A program made the translations under genes and the position numbers. Under the pieces are notes generated by a model that saw nothing but the letters and a program-made list of their open reading frames with translations, made no database searches and had not been told where the DNA came from. Shown here in pieces: positions 1 through 8,244 of a DNA stretch of 64,000 nt. Position 1 is the stretch's first letter; each line of letters begins with the position of its first letter. Origin of the DNA: Kibdelosporangium aridum (GTDB lineage: Bacteria > Actinomycetota > Actinomycetes > Mycobacteriales > Pseudonocardiaceae); NCBI RefSeq assembly GCF_900176515.1, contig NZ_FWXV01000003.1, positions 310,001 through 374,000 on the forward strand. The letters run 5' to 3'.

Positions 1-1700
1 TTGGTCTTCGGCATCTGCAGCTCGTCGAACAGGACGACCTGCAGCTGCTTCGGCGAGCCGAGGTTGATCTCCTTGCCGATCACGCCGTACGCGTCCTGGG
101 CGGCCTGCTTGACCCGTGCGGCGAAGTGCGCCTCCAGGGAGGCGAGGTGCTCCATGTCGATGCAGATGCCGATGCCTTCGATCTCGGCGAGGACCTGCAG
201 CAGCGGCAGTTCCATCTCGGCAAGGAGCTTCGCGCCGCCGGTCGACTCGACCTCGGCTGCCAGTGCCTCGGCCAGTTCGGCGACGGCCCGTGCCCGGACG
301 ACCTCGGTGGCCGCGAGCTTCTCGCTCTCGTCGGTCTCGTCGAACATGGACAGCTGCTGCTCGCCCTCGACCTCCTCGACGCGCAGCTCACGCTTGAGGT
401 GCCGGAGTACCAGGTCGTCGAGGGAGAATGAGCGCTGGCCGGGTCGTACCAGGTAGGCCGCGAGCTCGGTGTCCATCACCAGGCCGCCGAGTGTCCAGCC
501 GCGTTGGGTGAGGCCGTGCAGGGCCAGTTTGACGGCGTGGGCCACCTTGGGCACGGCGGGATCGGCGAGCCATGCGGTCAGCGCGCGCTCATCCTCTTCA
601 CGCAACGCCGTCACGTCGATGAAGGTTCCGTCGCCGTCGACTCCGGCGACTGTGATGGACAAGAGGTCGACGGCTCCGGGGCCGCCTGTGTGCCGGAACG
701 CCAGGCCAGTGCGCTTGCCGGCGGGTGCGTGCTCGGCCAGCCAGGCGCCGAGGCCACCCTCGTCTATGTTCGATGCCTTGACTTCGAAGCCTGATTCTGC
801 TTCCGGCTCCGCCGCCTGCAGGCTCTGGAACAGCCGGTCGCGCAGGACACGGAACTCCAGCTCGTCGAACAGCCGGTGCACCGCGTCGCGGTCCCATGCT
901 TGCGCGGCGAGGTCGGTCGGCTTGGCGGGCAGGTCGAGATCCCGCACCAACTGGGTGAGCTCACGGTTGAGCACCACCGAGGACACGTTGGCCCGCAGGT
1001 TGTCGCCGACCTTGCCCTTGACCTTGTCCACCTGGTCGATCAGGTTGTCCAGCGAGCCGAACTCCTGGATCCACTTGGTGATCGTCTTCTCCCCCACGCC
1101 GGGGATCTTCGGCAGGTTGTCCGAGGGGTCGCCGCGCAGCGCCGCGAAGTCCGGGTACTGCGCCGGCGTCAGGCCGTACTTCGCCTCGACGCTCTCCGGG
1201 GTGAACCGGGTCATCTCAGACACGCCGCGCGACGGGTACAGCAACGTGGTGTGCTCGGTGACCAGCTGGATCGCGTCGCGGTCACCGCTACAGATGATCA
1301 CGTCGAAATCGCCCTCGGCCTCCGCCTGGGTGGCCAGCGTGGCGATGATGTCGTCGGCCTCGTAGTTCTCCTTGGTCAGCATCGGGATCTTCAACGCGTC
1401 CAGCACGTCCTCGATCAGGCTGACCTGGCCTTTGAACTCGTCCGGCGTGGCGCTCCGGTTGGCCTTGTACTCGGTGTACTTCTCACTGCGGAACGTCTTG
1501 CGCGACAGGTCGAACGCCACCGCGACGTGCGTGGGTTTCTCGTCCCGCAGCAGGTTGATCAGCATCGACGTGAAGCCGAAAACGGCATTCGTGTGCTGCC
1601 CTGTGCCGGTCTGGAAGTTCTCCTTCGGCAGGGCGTAGAAGGCTCGGTAGGCCATCGAGTGGCCATCTATCAGGAGGAGTCGATGCTGCTGGTCTGCCAC
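1..1700 (-). CDS. polA: DNA polymerase I, N-terminal part (cut by window edge)
   Basis: DNA polymerase I fills gaps and removes RNA primers in replication and repair. The frame reads leftward from a GTG at 1700 and is open to base 1, giving about 566 codons of a family length near 900. The 5'-nuclease domain is clear: LLLIDGHSMAYRAFYALP near residues 7-24, YEADDIIATLA near residue 115, and the H3TH stretch GDPSDNLPKIPGVGEKT near residue 190. A 3'-5' exonuclease-like domain follows (HTGGPGAV near residue 340, VMDTELAAYLV) and looks degenerate, as is usual in actinobacteria. The visible part ends in the start of the polymerase fold (INLGSPKQLQVVLFDELQ). There is no Shine-Dalgarno; TAGACT lies 7 nt upstream of the GTG, which suggests a leaderless mRNA. 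The gene is divergent from the thioesterase gene. Confidence 0.96.
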   Translation of the reverse strand, partial: MADQQHRLLLIDGHSMAYRAFYALPKENFQTGTGQHTNAVFGFTSMLINLLRDEKPTHVAVAFDLSRKTFRSEKYTEYKANRSATPDEFKGQVSLIEDVLDALKIPMLTKENYEADDIIATLATQAEAEGDFDVIICSGDRDAIQLVTEHTTLLYPSRGVSEMTRFTPESVEAKYGLTPAQYPDFAALRGDPSDNLPKIPGVGEKTITKWIQEFGSLDNLIDQVDKVKGKVGDNLRANVSSVVLNRELTQLVRDLDLPAKPTDLAAQAWDRDAVHRLFDELEFRVLRDRLFQSLQAAEPEAESGFEVKASNIDEGGLGAWLAEHAPAGKRTGLAFRHTGGPGAVDLLSITVAGVDGDGTFIDVTALREEDERALTAWLADPAVPKVAHAVKLALHGLTQRGWTLGGLVMDTELAAYLVRPGQRSFSLDDLVLRHLKRELRVEEVEGEQQLSMFDETDESEKLAATEVVRARAVAELAEALAAEVESTGGAKLLAEMELPLLQVLAEIEGIGICIDMEHLASLEAHFAARVKQAAQDAYGVIGKEINLGSPKQLQVVLFDELQMPKT

Positions 1701-1743
1701 GCGAGCGAGTCTAGGCCGACCCACCGACAGTTTTGAGTCGGCC

Positions 1744-1772
1744 TTGCATACCCTCTACTAGTTGCGTACAGA
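1744..1772 (+). promoter_or_regulatory. Candidate sigma70-type promoter for the thioesterase/LysR pair
   Basis: TTGCAT (1744-1749) and TACAGA (1767-1772) are separated by 17 bp. They lie upstream of a good ribosome site (GGAGG 1784-1788) and the ATG at 1797. An 8-bp inverted repeat (1713-1720 with 1737-1744) sits between this promoter and the divergent polA start and could be an operator. Motif matching only. Confidence 0.3.
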
Positions 1773-1796
1773 AACATTTGTGTGGAGGTTCCAGTC

Positions 1797-2186
1797 ATGG
1801 GGGAGTTCGGCGACGAGCAGCTCAACGAGAAGATGGGCATCGAGATCATCGACTGGAACCCCGACCGCGTCGTCGCGACAATGCCCGTCAAGGGCAACCT
1901 GCAGCCATACGGTCTGCTGCACGGCGGCGCGAACGCGGTGCTGGCCGAAGCGGCCGGCTCGACCTGCGCGGCGTTGAAGTCCGGCGGCAAGGTGACGGTC
2001 GGCCTCGAACTGTCGTGCACCCATCACAGGGGCGTGCGGGAAGGCATGGTCACGGCCGTGGCCACCCCGTTGCACGTCGGCCGCAGCACGGTCACCGTGG
2101 AGATCGTGATCACCGACGAAGCCGACCGCCGCACCTGCACCGCCCGGCTGACCTGCATGGTCCTGCAGAACGCCCCGGGCGCCTGA
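1797..2186 (+). CDS. PaaI-family hotdog thioesterase
   Basis: A 129-aa single-domain hotdog protein, the usual size for PaaI/MenI-type acyl-CoA thioesterases. The signature QPYGLLHGGANAVLAEAAGS (about residues 38-57) contains the HGG loop and the following acidic residue that position and activate water on the thioester. It probably hydrolyses an aromatic or 1,4-dihydroxy-2-naphthoyl-CoA substrate in the cytoplasm, but the substrate cannot be read from sequence. ATG 1797 is chosen over GTG 1782 because GGAGG at 1784-1788 stands 8 nt before it. The LysR gene begins at the base after its stop, so the two are probably co-transcribed. Confidence 0.88.
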   Translation: MGEFGDEQLNEKMGIEIIDWNPDRVVATMPVKGNLQPYGLLHGGANAVLAEAAGSTCAALKSGGKVTVGLELSCTHHRGVREGMVTAVATPLHVGRSTVTVEIVITDEADRRTCTARLTCMVLQNAPGA

Positions 2187-3125
2187 GTGGATCTCGACCT
2201 CGCCCAGGTCAGGGCCTTCGTCGTCACGGCTGACCAGCAGCATTTCAGCCGGGCGGCCGACGCGCTGTTCCTGACCCAGCAGGCGTTGTCGAAACGGATC
2301 AAGCGGCTGGAGGAATCGCTCGGCACGCAGCTGTTCTCGCGCACGAACCGCGCGGTCGAACTGACCGAAGACGGTCACAGGTTCCTGCCGCACGCGCGGG
2401 AGCTGATCAGGGTCGCGGACGCGGCCGTGGCTGTGTTCCAAGAGCAGCCGTTGAAGCTGGATCTGATCGATTTCCGGCTCGCGCCCGCGTTCATCCTGCG
2501 CAAACTCGCCGAACAGGACCCTCAGCTGGTCGTCGAACGCAGCGCCCGGCAAGGCCTGGACAACGCGATCGAGCCGCTGCTCAACGGCGAACTGGACGTC
2601 GCGTTCGGCTTCGTGCACGGCATCGGCAGGCCGCTGCCCGACGAACTCGATCACCGTGTGATCCGGCTGGAACCGATCCTCGCGTTGCTCCCGCCCGAGC
2701 ATCCGCTCGCCGACCAGTCTGAAATCCGCATCGAGGACCTCGCGCAGGAGGGCCTCTGGCTGCCGTCGCGAAAAAGCTCGACGGAGTGGCACAACTTCAA
2801 GCAGCAACTCGCCCAGGGCCTCGGGCTGCGGGTGGACAACACCGGGATCAGCTACGACCTCAGGCATACGTTGGAGCAAGCCCGTTACGGCAAGCCGCGA
2901 GTCACGCTGGTGGGCGCCGACATGGACCTACCGAGGGACTTGAACCTGATCGTCCTGCCGTTCAAGCCTTTGCCGTTGTTCCCGTGGTCGATCGTGTGGC
3001 ACAAGCAGAACAAACGGCCAGCCCTCCGCGACCTGCTTGCCTTGGCGGGCAAGACAAGTCGCGCGGAGGGCTGGTGCGACTACGATCCCGCGGCGTGCTG
3101 GATTCCTCAGGGAATCGGGACGTAG
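2187..3125 (+). CDS. LysR-family transcriptional regulator
   Basis: A 312-aa LysR-type regulator of usual length. The N-terminal winged HTH is clear (LAQVRAFVVTADQQHFSRAA, then LTQQALSKRIKRLEESLG, about residues 5-45). A periplasmic-binding-protein-like effector domain follows from about residue 90. The start is GTG immediately after the thioesterase stop, so translation is probably coupled. LysR regulators usually control a divergent or adjacent gene. Here the natural target is the upstream thioesterase with which it shares a transcript, but that is inference. Its 3' end overlaps the convergent gene at 3107 by 19 bp. Confidence 0.9.
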   Translation: MDLDLAQVRAFVVTADQQHFSRAADALFLTQQALSKRIKRLEESLGTQLFSRTNRAVELTEDGHRFLPHARELIRVADAAVAVFQEQPLKLDLIDFRLAPAFILRKLAEQDPQLVVERSARQGLDNAIEPLLNGELDVAFGFVHGIGRPLPDELDHRVIRLEPILALLPPEHPLADQSEIRIEDLAQEGLWLPSRKSSTEWHNFKQQLAQGLGLRVDNTGISYDLRHTLEQARYGKPRVTLVGADMDLPRDLNLIVLPFKPLPLFPWSIVWHKQNKRPALRDLLALAGKTSRAEGWCDYDPAACWIPQGIGT

Positions 3126-3994
3126 CGGGTGTTCTGGAAGGACTCCTGAGTCCACTTGCCGTCCCGCTTGACCAGGACATTGGTGTTGCGGGAAATGGAA
3201 TCCGGGCGGCATTCGGTGCTCGGCGGCACCAGTTGACAACCCGTCCGGACCACCACAGCCAAGTCACGTCCCACGAAACGGACGTGCTCGCCGAGCTTCT
3301 TCAATCGCGTCTTGTTGATGAAATTGTCGAAATAGAACTGCATCCGCTCGGCGATCCCGTCGCGGGTACGCAGGTGATCGGCGTTGAACGTCACGACATC
3401 GGCGTCCTTGCTGAAGGTCGACGCGAACTTCGCGCCATCCTCCTCGTACCACGAGTCTTCCTGACGCTGCCGGATCTGTTCGATGGAACCGGTGTAGGCC
3501 TTGGGTTCCGCGACCGGCACGACGCCCGGCGGGAGCGGGTCGACCCTGGTGTTCTGGAACGACTCCTGCAACCACTTGCCGTCCCGTTTGGACAGAACGT
3601 TCGTGTTGCGGGACAACGATCCGTCACGACAGTCGGTCGTCTCGACAATGCACGTTGTGCGCACGATGACGACCAGATCCCGGCGGGCGTACCTGAGGTG
3701 CTCGTCCACCAGTTTCAGCTGCGAGGCGGGAATGTGGTTGTCGAAGTAGTACTGCATTCCCTCGGCGATTCCCTTCCTGGTCGAAAGGTGCTCGCCGTTG
3801 AACGTGACCATGTCCGCGTCCTTGTGGAAAGTGGCCGCGAACTTGGCCCCGTTCTCCTCGTACCACGCGTCGTACTGCTGTTTGAGAATCCGCGCGAATT
3901 CGGCTTTGTCGTCCCCAGAAGCGTTGGCCGAACTACCAATCCCCAGTGCGATGACCATTGTGCCGACCAGTGCGGCGATCTTTCTCCCCGTCAT
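3107..3994 (-). CDS. Secreted protein with two tandem SnoaL/DUF4440-like domains
   Basis: A 295-aa protein with a signal peptide (MTGRKIAALVGTMVIALGIG, probable cleavage after SANA near residue 26). Two copies of a domain of about 125 aa follow. The first runs from KAEFARILKQQYDAWYEENG to SFQNTRVDPLP, the second from GSIEQIRQRQEDSWYEEDG to SFQNTRYVPIP. Each carries the SgcJ/EcaC-type NTF2-fold landmarks: AxFHKDADMVTFNGEHL, a G-I-A-E-x-M-Q helix, and a terminal S-R-N-T-N-V-L strand followed by W-x-Q-E-S-F-Q-N-T. The family includes small-molecule binding and isomerase-like proteins, and no catalytic role can be assigned. The copies are alike even at DNA level (for example around 3131-3165 and 3551-3585), so the duplication looks fairly recent. 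Confidence 0.85.
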   Translation of the reverse strand: MTGRKIAALVGTMVIALGIGSSANASGDDKAEFARILKQQYDAWYEENGAKFAATFHKDADMVTFNGEHLSTRKGIAEGMQYYFDNHIPASQLKLVDEHLRYARRDLVVIVRTTCIVETTDCRDGSLSRNTNVLSKRDGKWLQESFQNTRVDPLPPGVVPVAEPKAYTGSIEQIRQRQEDSWYEEDGAKFASTFSKDADVVTFNADHLRTRDGIAERMQFYFDNFINKTRLKKLGEHVRFVGRDLAVVVRTGCQLVPPSTECRPDSISRNTNVLVKRDGKWTQESFQNTRYVPIP

Positions 3995-4052
3995 GCTGCC
4001 ACGCTAGGCAGCAGGTCACCGGAATACGTCCCCCCGGAGTTGCGACCGCGGA

Positions 4053-4829
4053 TCAACCCTGGATGTACTGCTTGAACCAGCGCGTGAACTCGGCGTCGAC
4101 GCGCTTGGCGGCGTCGGCCACAACCTCGTGCTGCATCCCCGGGATCGTGACGAGCTCCGAGCCGGCGATCTCCTTGTGCCCCAACGCAGCGGGCTCACGA
4201 AACGCGATGTCGTCGTCCGAGCCGACCACGATCAGCAGCGGCACGTCGATCTCGCCGGCACGCCGCACGAAATCGTAGTATTCGGCGACTTCGCGCGACT
4301 GCGCGGACCAGTTGTACGTCATCTCGAAGCGCCGTTCGTTGGCCGCGACCACCGGCGTCAGCTGCGTCACCGGGCTGACCACCGCACCGGCCGCGATCGG
4401 AACCTCGCCCCTGGCAATGACTTCGTACGCCACCATCGACCCGGCCGAGCCACCCGCGACATACACCGGGCCATCCGAAATGGACAGTTGCTGACGCAGT
4501 TCCGCCACCGCGGCCGGGAATTCGTCGGCTGCCTGCTTGGCCACCGGACCGAACACGTTGAGCACCGCGTCCTGCGCCGAGAGCGCGAAGAACTCCTCGT
4601 CGCCGCCCGGCAGAGCCCGCCGCCCGGACATCGGCAGACCGAAGTACACGCGCCACGCGGGCAGATCGTTCATCGGCAGCGCCTCGGCCATCGCGACCTC
4701 GGTGTTGGGCGCGTCCATCAGGTGCCACGTCACCACGAGCGGAGCGGGTCCATCGACGCCTGCCGGCTTGAGAGCCACAAATGGAACACCCGCTGCGATA
4801 CCGGTGATAGTTCCCAGAGAATCAGACAC
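4053..4829 (-). CDS. Alpha/beta hydrolase
   Basis: A 258-aa cytosolic alpha/beta hydrolase. The nucleophile elbow is YVAGGSAGSMVAYEV (G-G-S-A-G near residue 135). A late-strand acid lies in IVVGSDDDIAF, and the C-terminal histidine in IPGMQHEVVAD, giving a plausible Ser-Asp-His triad. It probably acts on an ester or similar small substrate, which is unknown. GTG 4829 is chosen over the longer frame beginning at 4865 because GGGAG stands 6 nt upstream of it. It is downstream of and on the same strand as livF, but a strong hairpin (4911-4950) lies between them, so it is probably its own unit. Confidence 0.85.
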   Translation of the reverse strand: MSDSLGTITGIAAGVPFVALKPAGVDGPAPLVVTWHLMDAPNTEVAMAEALPMNDLPAWRVYFGLPMSGRRALPGGDEEFFALSAQDAVLNVFGPVAKQAADEFPAAVAELRQQLSISDGPVYVAGGSAGSMVAYEVIARGEVPIAAGAVVSPVTQLTPVVAANERRFEMTYNWSAQSREVAEYYDFVRRAGEIDVPLLIVVGSDDDIAFREPAALGHKEIAGSELVTIPGMQHEVVADAAKRVDAEFTRWFKQYIQG

Positions 4830-4910
4830 TGTGTTCTCCCTGTCTTCGGCTGATGTCTTAAGCAAACAGCCTGGTCAGGGGGTACGTCCAACAGCCAGAA
4901 AGGCGTTGAG

Positions 4911-4950
4911 CACAACCGGCGGTTGTGATCGCGCACAACCGCCGGTTGTG
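4911..4950 (-). terminator. Perfect 17-bp inverted repeat after livF, probable terminator
   Basis: The arms cacaaccggcggttgtg (4911-4927) and cacaaccgccggttgtg (4934-4950) are exact reverse complements separated by the 6-nt loop atcgcg. The element ends 6 bases after the livF stop codon on the minus strand, as expected for an operon-end terminator, although no U-tract follows. Each arm is also nearly palindromic by itself, so a role as a double operator cannot be excluded. Confidence 0.7.
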
Positions 4951-4955
4951 ATCGG

Positions 4956-5672
4956 TTATCCCTCGCCGAGGTAGGCGGCACGCACCCGCTGGTCGGCCAG
5001 CAGGTCCATACCGGGTCCCTCCAACGTGGTGGAACCGAGGTCGATCACGTAACCGCGGTCCGACAACGCCAAGGCCGCCAGGGCGTTCTGCTCGACCAGC
5101 AGGATGGTCGTTCCCGCTGCCTGCAGTTCCTTGATGGTGTCGAAGATCCGCTGGGTCATGATCGGCGACAGACCCATCGACGGCTCGTCCAGCATCAGCA
5201 GCTTCGGCTTGGACATCATCGCCCGGCCGATCGCCAGCATCTGCTGCTCACCACCGGAGAACAGGCCTGCCTTGTTGTGCCGCCGCTCGCCGAGCACCGG
5301 GAACAGCTCGTACACGCGCCGCATGTCCGCCTGGATACCGGCCTCGTCGTTGCGGACGTAGGCACCGAGCTGCAGGTTCTCCTCGACCGACATCCGGCCG
5401 AACAGCCTGCGGCCCTCCGGGCTGTGCGCGATCCCGCTGGCCAGGATCTCGTGCGCGGCTTTGCGGTGGATCGGCTCGCCGCGGAACAGGATCTCGCCAC
5501 GGGTCGGGCGCAGCAGACCGGAAATGGTCCGCAGCGTGGTGGTCTTGCCGGCGCCGTTGGCCCCGATGAGGCTGACGACCTGGCCTTCGTCCACAGAGAA
5601 CGACACGTCACGGACGGCTTCGATGGCGCCGTAGGCGACGCTGAGGTTGCGAACCTCCAGCAACGGACTCAC
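4956..5672 (-). CDS. livF: Branched-chain amino-acid ABC transporter ATPase LivF
   Basis: One of two ATPases of a LIV-I importer for leucine, isoleucine, valine or related amides. The 238-aa length is typical. Walker A is GANGAGKTT (about residue 37), the signature is FSGGEQQML (about residue 139), and Walker B is LLMLDEPSMGLSP, with the LivF-typical SMGLSP. The start is GTG overlapping the livG stop (GTGA), so translation is coupled. It is the last gene of the five-gene minus-strand operon and is followed by a hairpin. Confidence 0.95.
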   Translation of the reverse strand: MSPLLEVRNLSVAYGAIEAVRDVSFSVDEGQVVSLIGANGAGKTTTLRTISGLLRPTRGEILFRGEPIHRKAAHEILASGIAHSPEGRRLFGRMSVEENLQLGAYVRNDEAGIQADMRRVYELFPVLGERRHNKAGLFSGGEQQMLAIGRAMMSKPKLLMLDEPSMGLSPIMTQRIFDTIKELQAAGTTILLVEQNALAALALSDRGYVIDLGSTTLEGPGMDLLADQRVRAAYLGEG

Positions 5673-6502
5673 TGGTTCACTCCCTTGTCGTGCCCGCCGA
5701 GCAGCTCGGCCGCGTGTTGCACCTCGGCCTGCACTTCCTCCGGCGGCTTACCGAGGTAGGCCTCGATCACGTGCGGGTCGGCCCGCACGACCTCGGGTGG
5801 CCCCTCGACCAGCAGCTTGCCCTGCACCAGCACGGACACGTGGTCGCACAGGCCGAAGATGAACTTCGTGTCGTGCTCGATCACCACGACCGAGATGCCC
5901 AGGTCGCGGATCTTGAAGATCAGCTGCCTGGTCGCCTCGGTCTCCTGCGGGTTCATTCCCGCCGTCGGCTCGTCGAGCAGGAGCACCTGCGGGTCGGTCG
6001 CCAGCGCACGGGCGATCTCCAGCCGCCGCTGGTCACCGTAGGGCAGGTTGCGGGCGAGCTCATCGCCTGTGCGTCCGATGCCTGCGAAGTCCAGCAGCTC
6101 CTGGGCCCGCTTGCGGGCATCGGCCTCGCCCTTGCGGAACCTCGGGCCACGGAAGATCGTGGCGATCGGGCCCTGCTTCATCCGCGCGTGCCTGCCGACC
6201 ATGACGTTCTCGAGCGCGGTCATGTTCGGGAACAGCCGGATGTTCTGGAACGTCCGGGCGATGCCCGCGATCGTCACCTGCGCGGGGTCGCTCGGCAACT
6301 GCTTGCCGTCCAGCAGCACCTGGCCCTTTGACGGGGTGTACAGGCCGGTCAGGCAGTTGAAGAACGTGGTCTTGCCCGCGCCGTTCGGGCCGATCAGCCC
6401 GACGATCTGGCCGCGGTCGAGGGTCAGCGACACCGCCGACAGCGCGGTCAGGCCGCCGAAGATCATCGTGACGTCCTGTGCCCTGAGAATGGGAGCGGTC
6501 AT
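5669..6502 (-). CDS. livG: Branched-chain amino-acid ABC transporter ATPase LivG
   Basis: The second ATPase of the LIV-I importer, 277 aa. Walker A is GPNGAGKTT (about residue 38). The signature has the LivG form NLPYGDQRRLEIARAL instead of a plain LSGGQ, and Walker B is VLLLDEPTAGMNP with the LivG-typical AGMNP. It shares 4-bp start-stop overlaps with livM upstream and livF downstream. The C-terminal tail after LGKPPEEV is rich in Glu and Gln and slightly longer than in E. coli. Confidence 0.95.
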   Translation of the reverse strand: MTAPILRAQDVTMIFGGLTALSAVSLTLDRGQIVGLIGPNGAGKTTFFNCLTGLYTPSKGQVLLDGKQLPSDPAQVTIAGIARTFQNIRLFPNMTALENVMVGRHARMKQGPIATIFRGPRFRKGEADARKRAQELLDFAGIGRTGDELARNLPYGDQRRLEIARALATDPQVLLLDEPTAGMNPQETEATRQLIFKIRDLGISVVVIEHDTKFIFGLCDHVSVLVQGKLLVEGPPEVVRADPHVIEAYLGKPPEEVQAEVQHAAELLGGHDKGVNQ

Positions 6503-8244
6503 CGCGCCGGTACCTCCTGCGGCTTGGGCGTTTCCGGTTCCTCACCCGGTGGTGCCCCTTCATCGAGGGCATGGCCCTCGGCGTCCTCACCGGCCAGCTC
6601 CGCCCGGCGGTGCCGGTCGGGGATCAGGCCCTGCGGCCGGAACCGCATGATCAGGATCAGCGCCAGACCGAACAGCAGCAGGCGGTAGTCCGAGAACGCC
6701 CGCAGTTTCTCAGGCAGCACGAACAGCAGTGACGCACCGAGCACGGCACCCGGGATCGAGCCCATGCCACCGAGGATGACCGCCGCGAGCAGCGTCACCG
6801 ACTCCATGAACAGGAAGCTCTCGTAGCCGACCGTGCTGGTCTTGTGCGCGAACACCGCACCGGCGATACCGGCCAGCACCGCGCCGCAGAGGAACGCGAG
6901 GATCTTGGCCTTGCCGGTCTTGATGCCCATCGCACGGGCCGCGTCCTCGTCCTCCCTGATGGCGATCCACGCCCGGCCCATCCGGCTGTTCTTCAGGTTG
7001 GCGAACACGGCCATGACCGCGCCGATCAGCAGGATGATCAGGAAGTAGTACAGCACGCCGGACGGCAGCTGCACGCCGAACAGGGAGATCGACTCGTTGT
7101 ACGCGGTGCCGTCGAACCACTGCAGCGGCGGGATGTTCGGGATCGCGTTCGATCCACCGGTCAGCCCGCCGATGTTGTTGCGCGCGGCGATCTGGAAGAT
7201 CTCACCGAACGCCAGCGTCACGATCGCCAGGTAGTCACCGCGCACCCGCAGCGTCGGCGAACCGACGACGGCGCCGAAGATGCCCGCGATCGCCGCGGAG
7301 ATGATCACCACGAGGTAGAACGGCAGGTGGATGCCCAGCGAGGACGCCGCCGCGCCGGACAGGTTCGCCGCGACGAACGCGCCGATGCCCAGGAACGCCA
7401 CGTACCCGAGGTCCAGCAGGCCAGCGAGGCCGACCACGATGTTCAGGCCGATCGCGGTCGCGGCGTACACACCGATGTTGGCCGCGACCGTCATCCAGTA
7501 CTCCGTACCGGCGTCGGTGAACGGCAACAGGAACGCGCACAGCAGCAACACGATGATGCTGAACGCGCGGTGCTGCTCGGACAGCCTGGAAATCCACTTC
7601 AGAATGCCGAGCCCCGCGGCGGCGGCGATCAACGCACCACCGAACCCGAGGAACGACAAGAAGATCGGGCCCGAGTACGGGTTGGCCGCGCCACCCTGAC
7701 CACCGGCGGTCAGCGTGAGCGACACGAGGTAGAGCAGGACGCCGAACGAGACCAGCAGACCGAGGTAGGCCACCGGAAGCGGCAGCTTCGTGTTCCACTG
7801 CGGGACTTCCTCAAGCGGCTGGCCGATCGTGCTCAGCACCAGCAGGGCACCGGCGACGAGCGTGGCGACGCTACCGAACGCCGAACTGCCGTCCGCGGCC
7901 GTGACAGCGCCGAGGCCGCCGCCTTCGGCCGAGATGAAGATGAAGTGCACAAGGCCGATCACGAAGATGCCGACACCGAGTCCACGAAGGATACGACGCT
8001 GCCCTGGCACCTTGATCACCGCGCACAGCACCGCGACGATGCCGACGAGCAGCAGCTCCCACCGGAAGCCGGTCAGCTCGAAGGGAGCGTCGAAGAACTG
8101 CAGCGTCGCCTTGTCCGGCCACGGTCCCTTGTTGAGCACGAACGTGGCCCAGGGAAGCAGCGCACCGGCAATCGCGAGCACAGCGCCGACGATGCCCAGC
8201 ACACGGGCGATCGGCGGGCTCAAAAAGGACTTCGTGTCGCTCAT
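6499..8244 (-). CDS. livM: Branched-chain amino-acid ABC transporter permease LivM, long form
   Basis: A membrane permease of the LIV-I importer. At 581 aa it is much longer than a minimal LivM (about 300-425 aa). The conserved LivM core is in the C-terminal half: AATAIGLNIVVGLAGLLDLG near residue 260, the VRGDYLAIVTLAFGEI loop, and AWIAIREDEDAARAMGI, the coupling loop to the ATPases. About 230 N-terminal residues form several extra hydrophobic helices (for example ARVLGIVGAVLAIAGALLPW). The hydrophilic acidic tail (EDAEGHALDEGAPPGEEPE) is probably cytosolic. ATGA overlaps join it to livH and livG. Confidence 0.93.
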   Translation of the reverse strand: MSDTKSFLSPPIARVLGIVGAVLAIAGALLPWATFVLNKGPWPDKATLQFFDAPFELTGFRWELLLVGIVAVLCAVIKVPGQRRILRGLGVGIFVIGLVHFIFISAEGGGLGAVTAADGSSAFGSVATLVAGALLVLSTIGQPLEEVPQWNTKLPLPVAYLGLLVSFGVLLYLVSLTLTAGGQGGAANPYSGPIFLSFLGFGGALIAAAAGLGILKWISRLSEQHRAFSIIVLLLCAFLLPFTDAGTEYWMTVAANIGVYAATAIGLNIVVGLAGLLDLGYVAFLGIGAFVAANLSGAAASSLGIHLPFYLVVIISAAIAGIFGAVVGSPTLRVRGDYLAIVTLAFGEIFQIAARNNIGGLTGGSNAIPNIPPLQWFDGTAYNESISLFGVQLPSGVLYYFLIILLIGAVMAVFANLKNSRMGRAWIAIREDEDAARAMGIKTGKAKILAFLCGAVLAGIAGAVFAHKTSTVGYESFLFMESVTLLAAVILGGMGSIPGAVLGASLLFVLPEKLRAFSDYRLLLFGLALILIMRFRPQGLIPDRHRRAELAGEDAEGHALDEGAPPGEEPETPKPQEVPAR

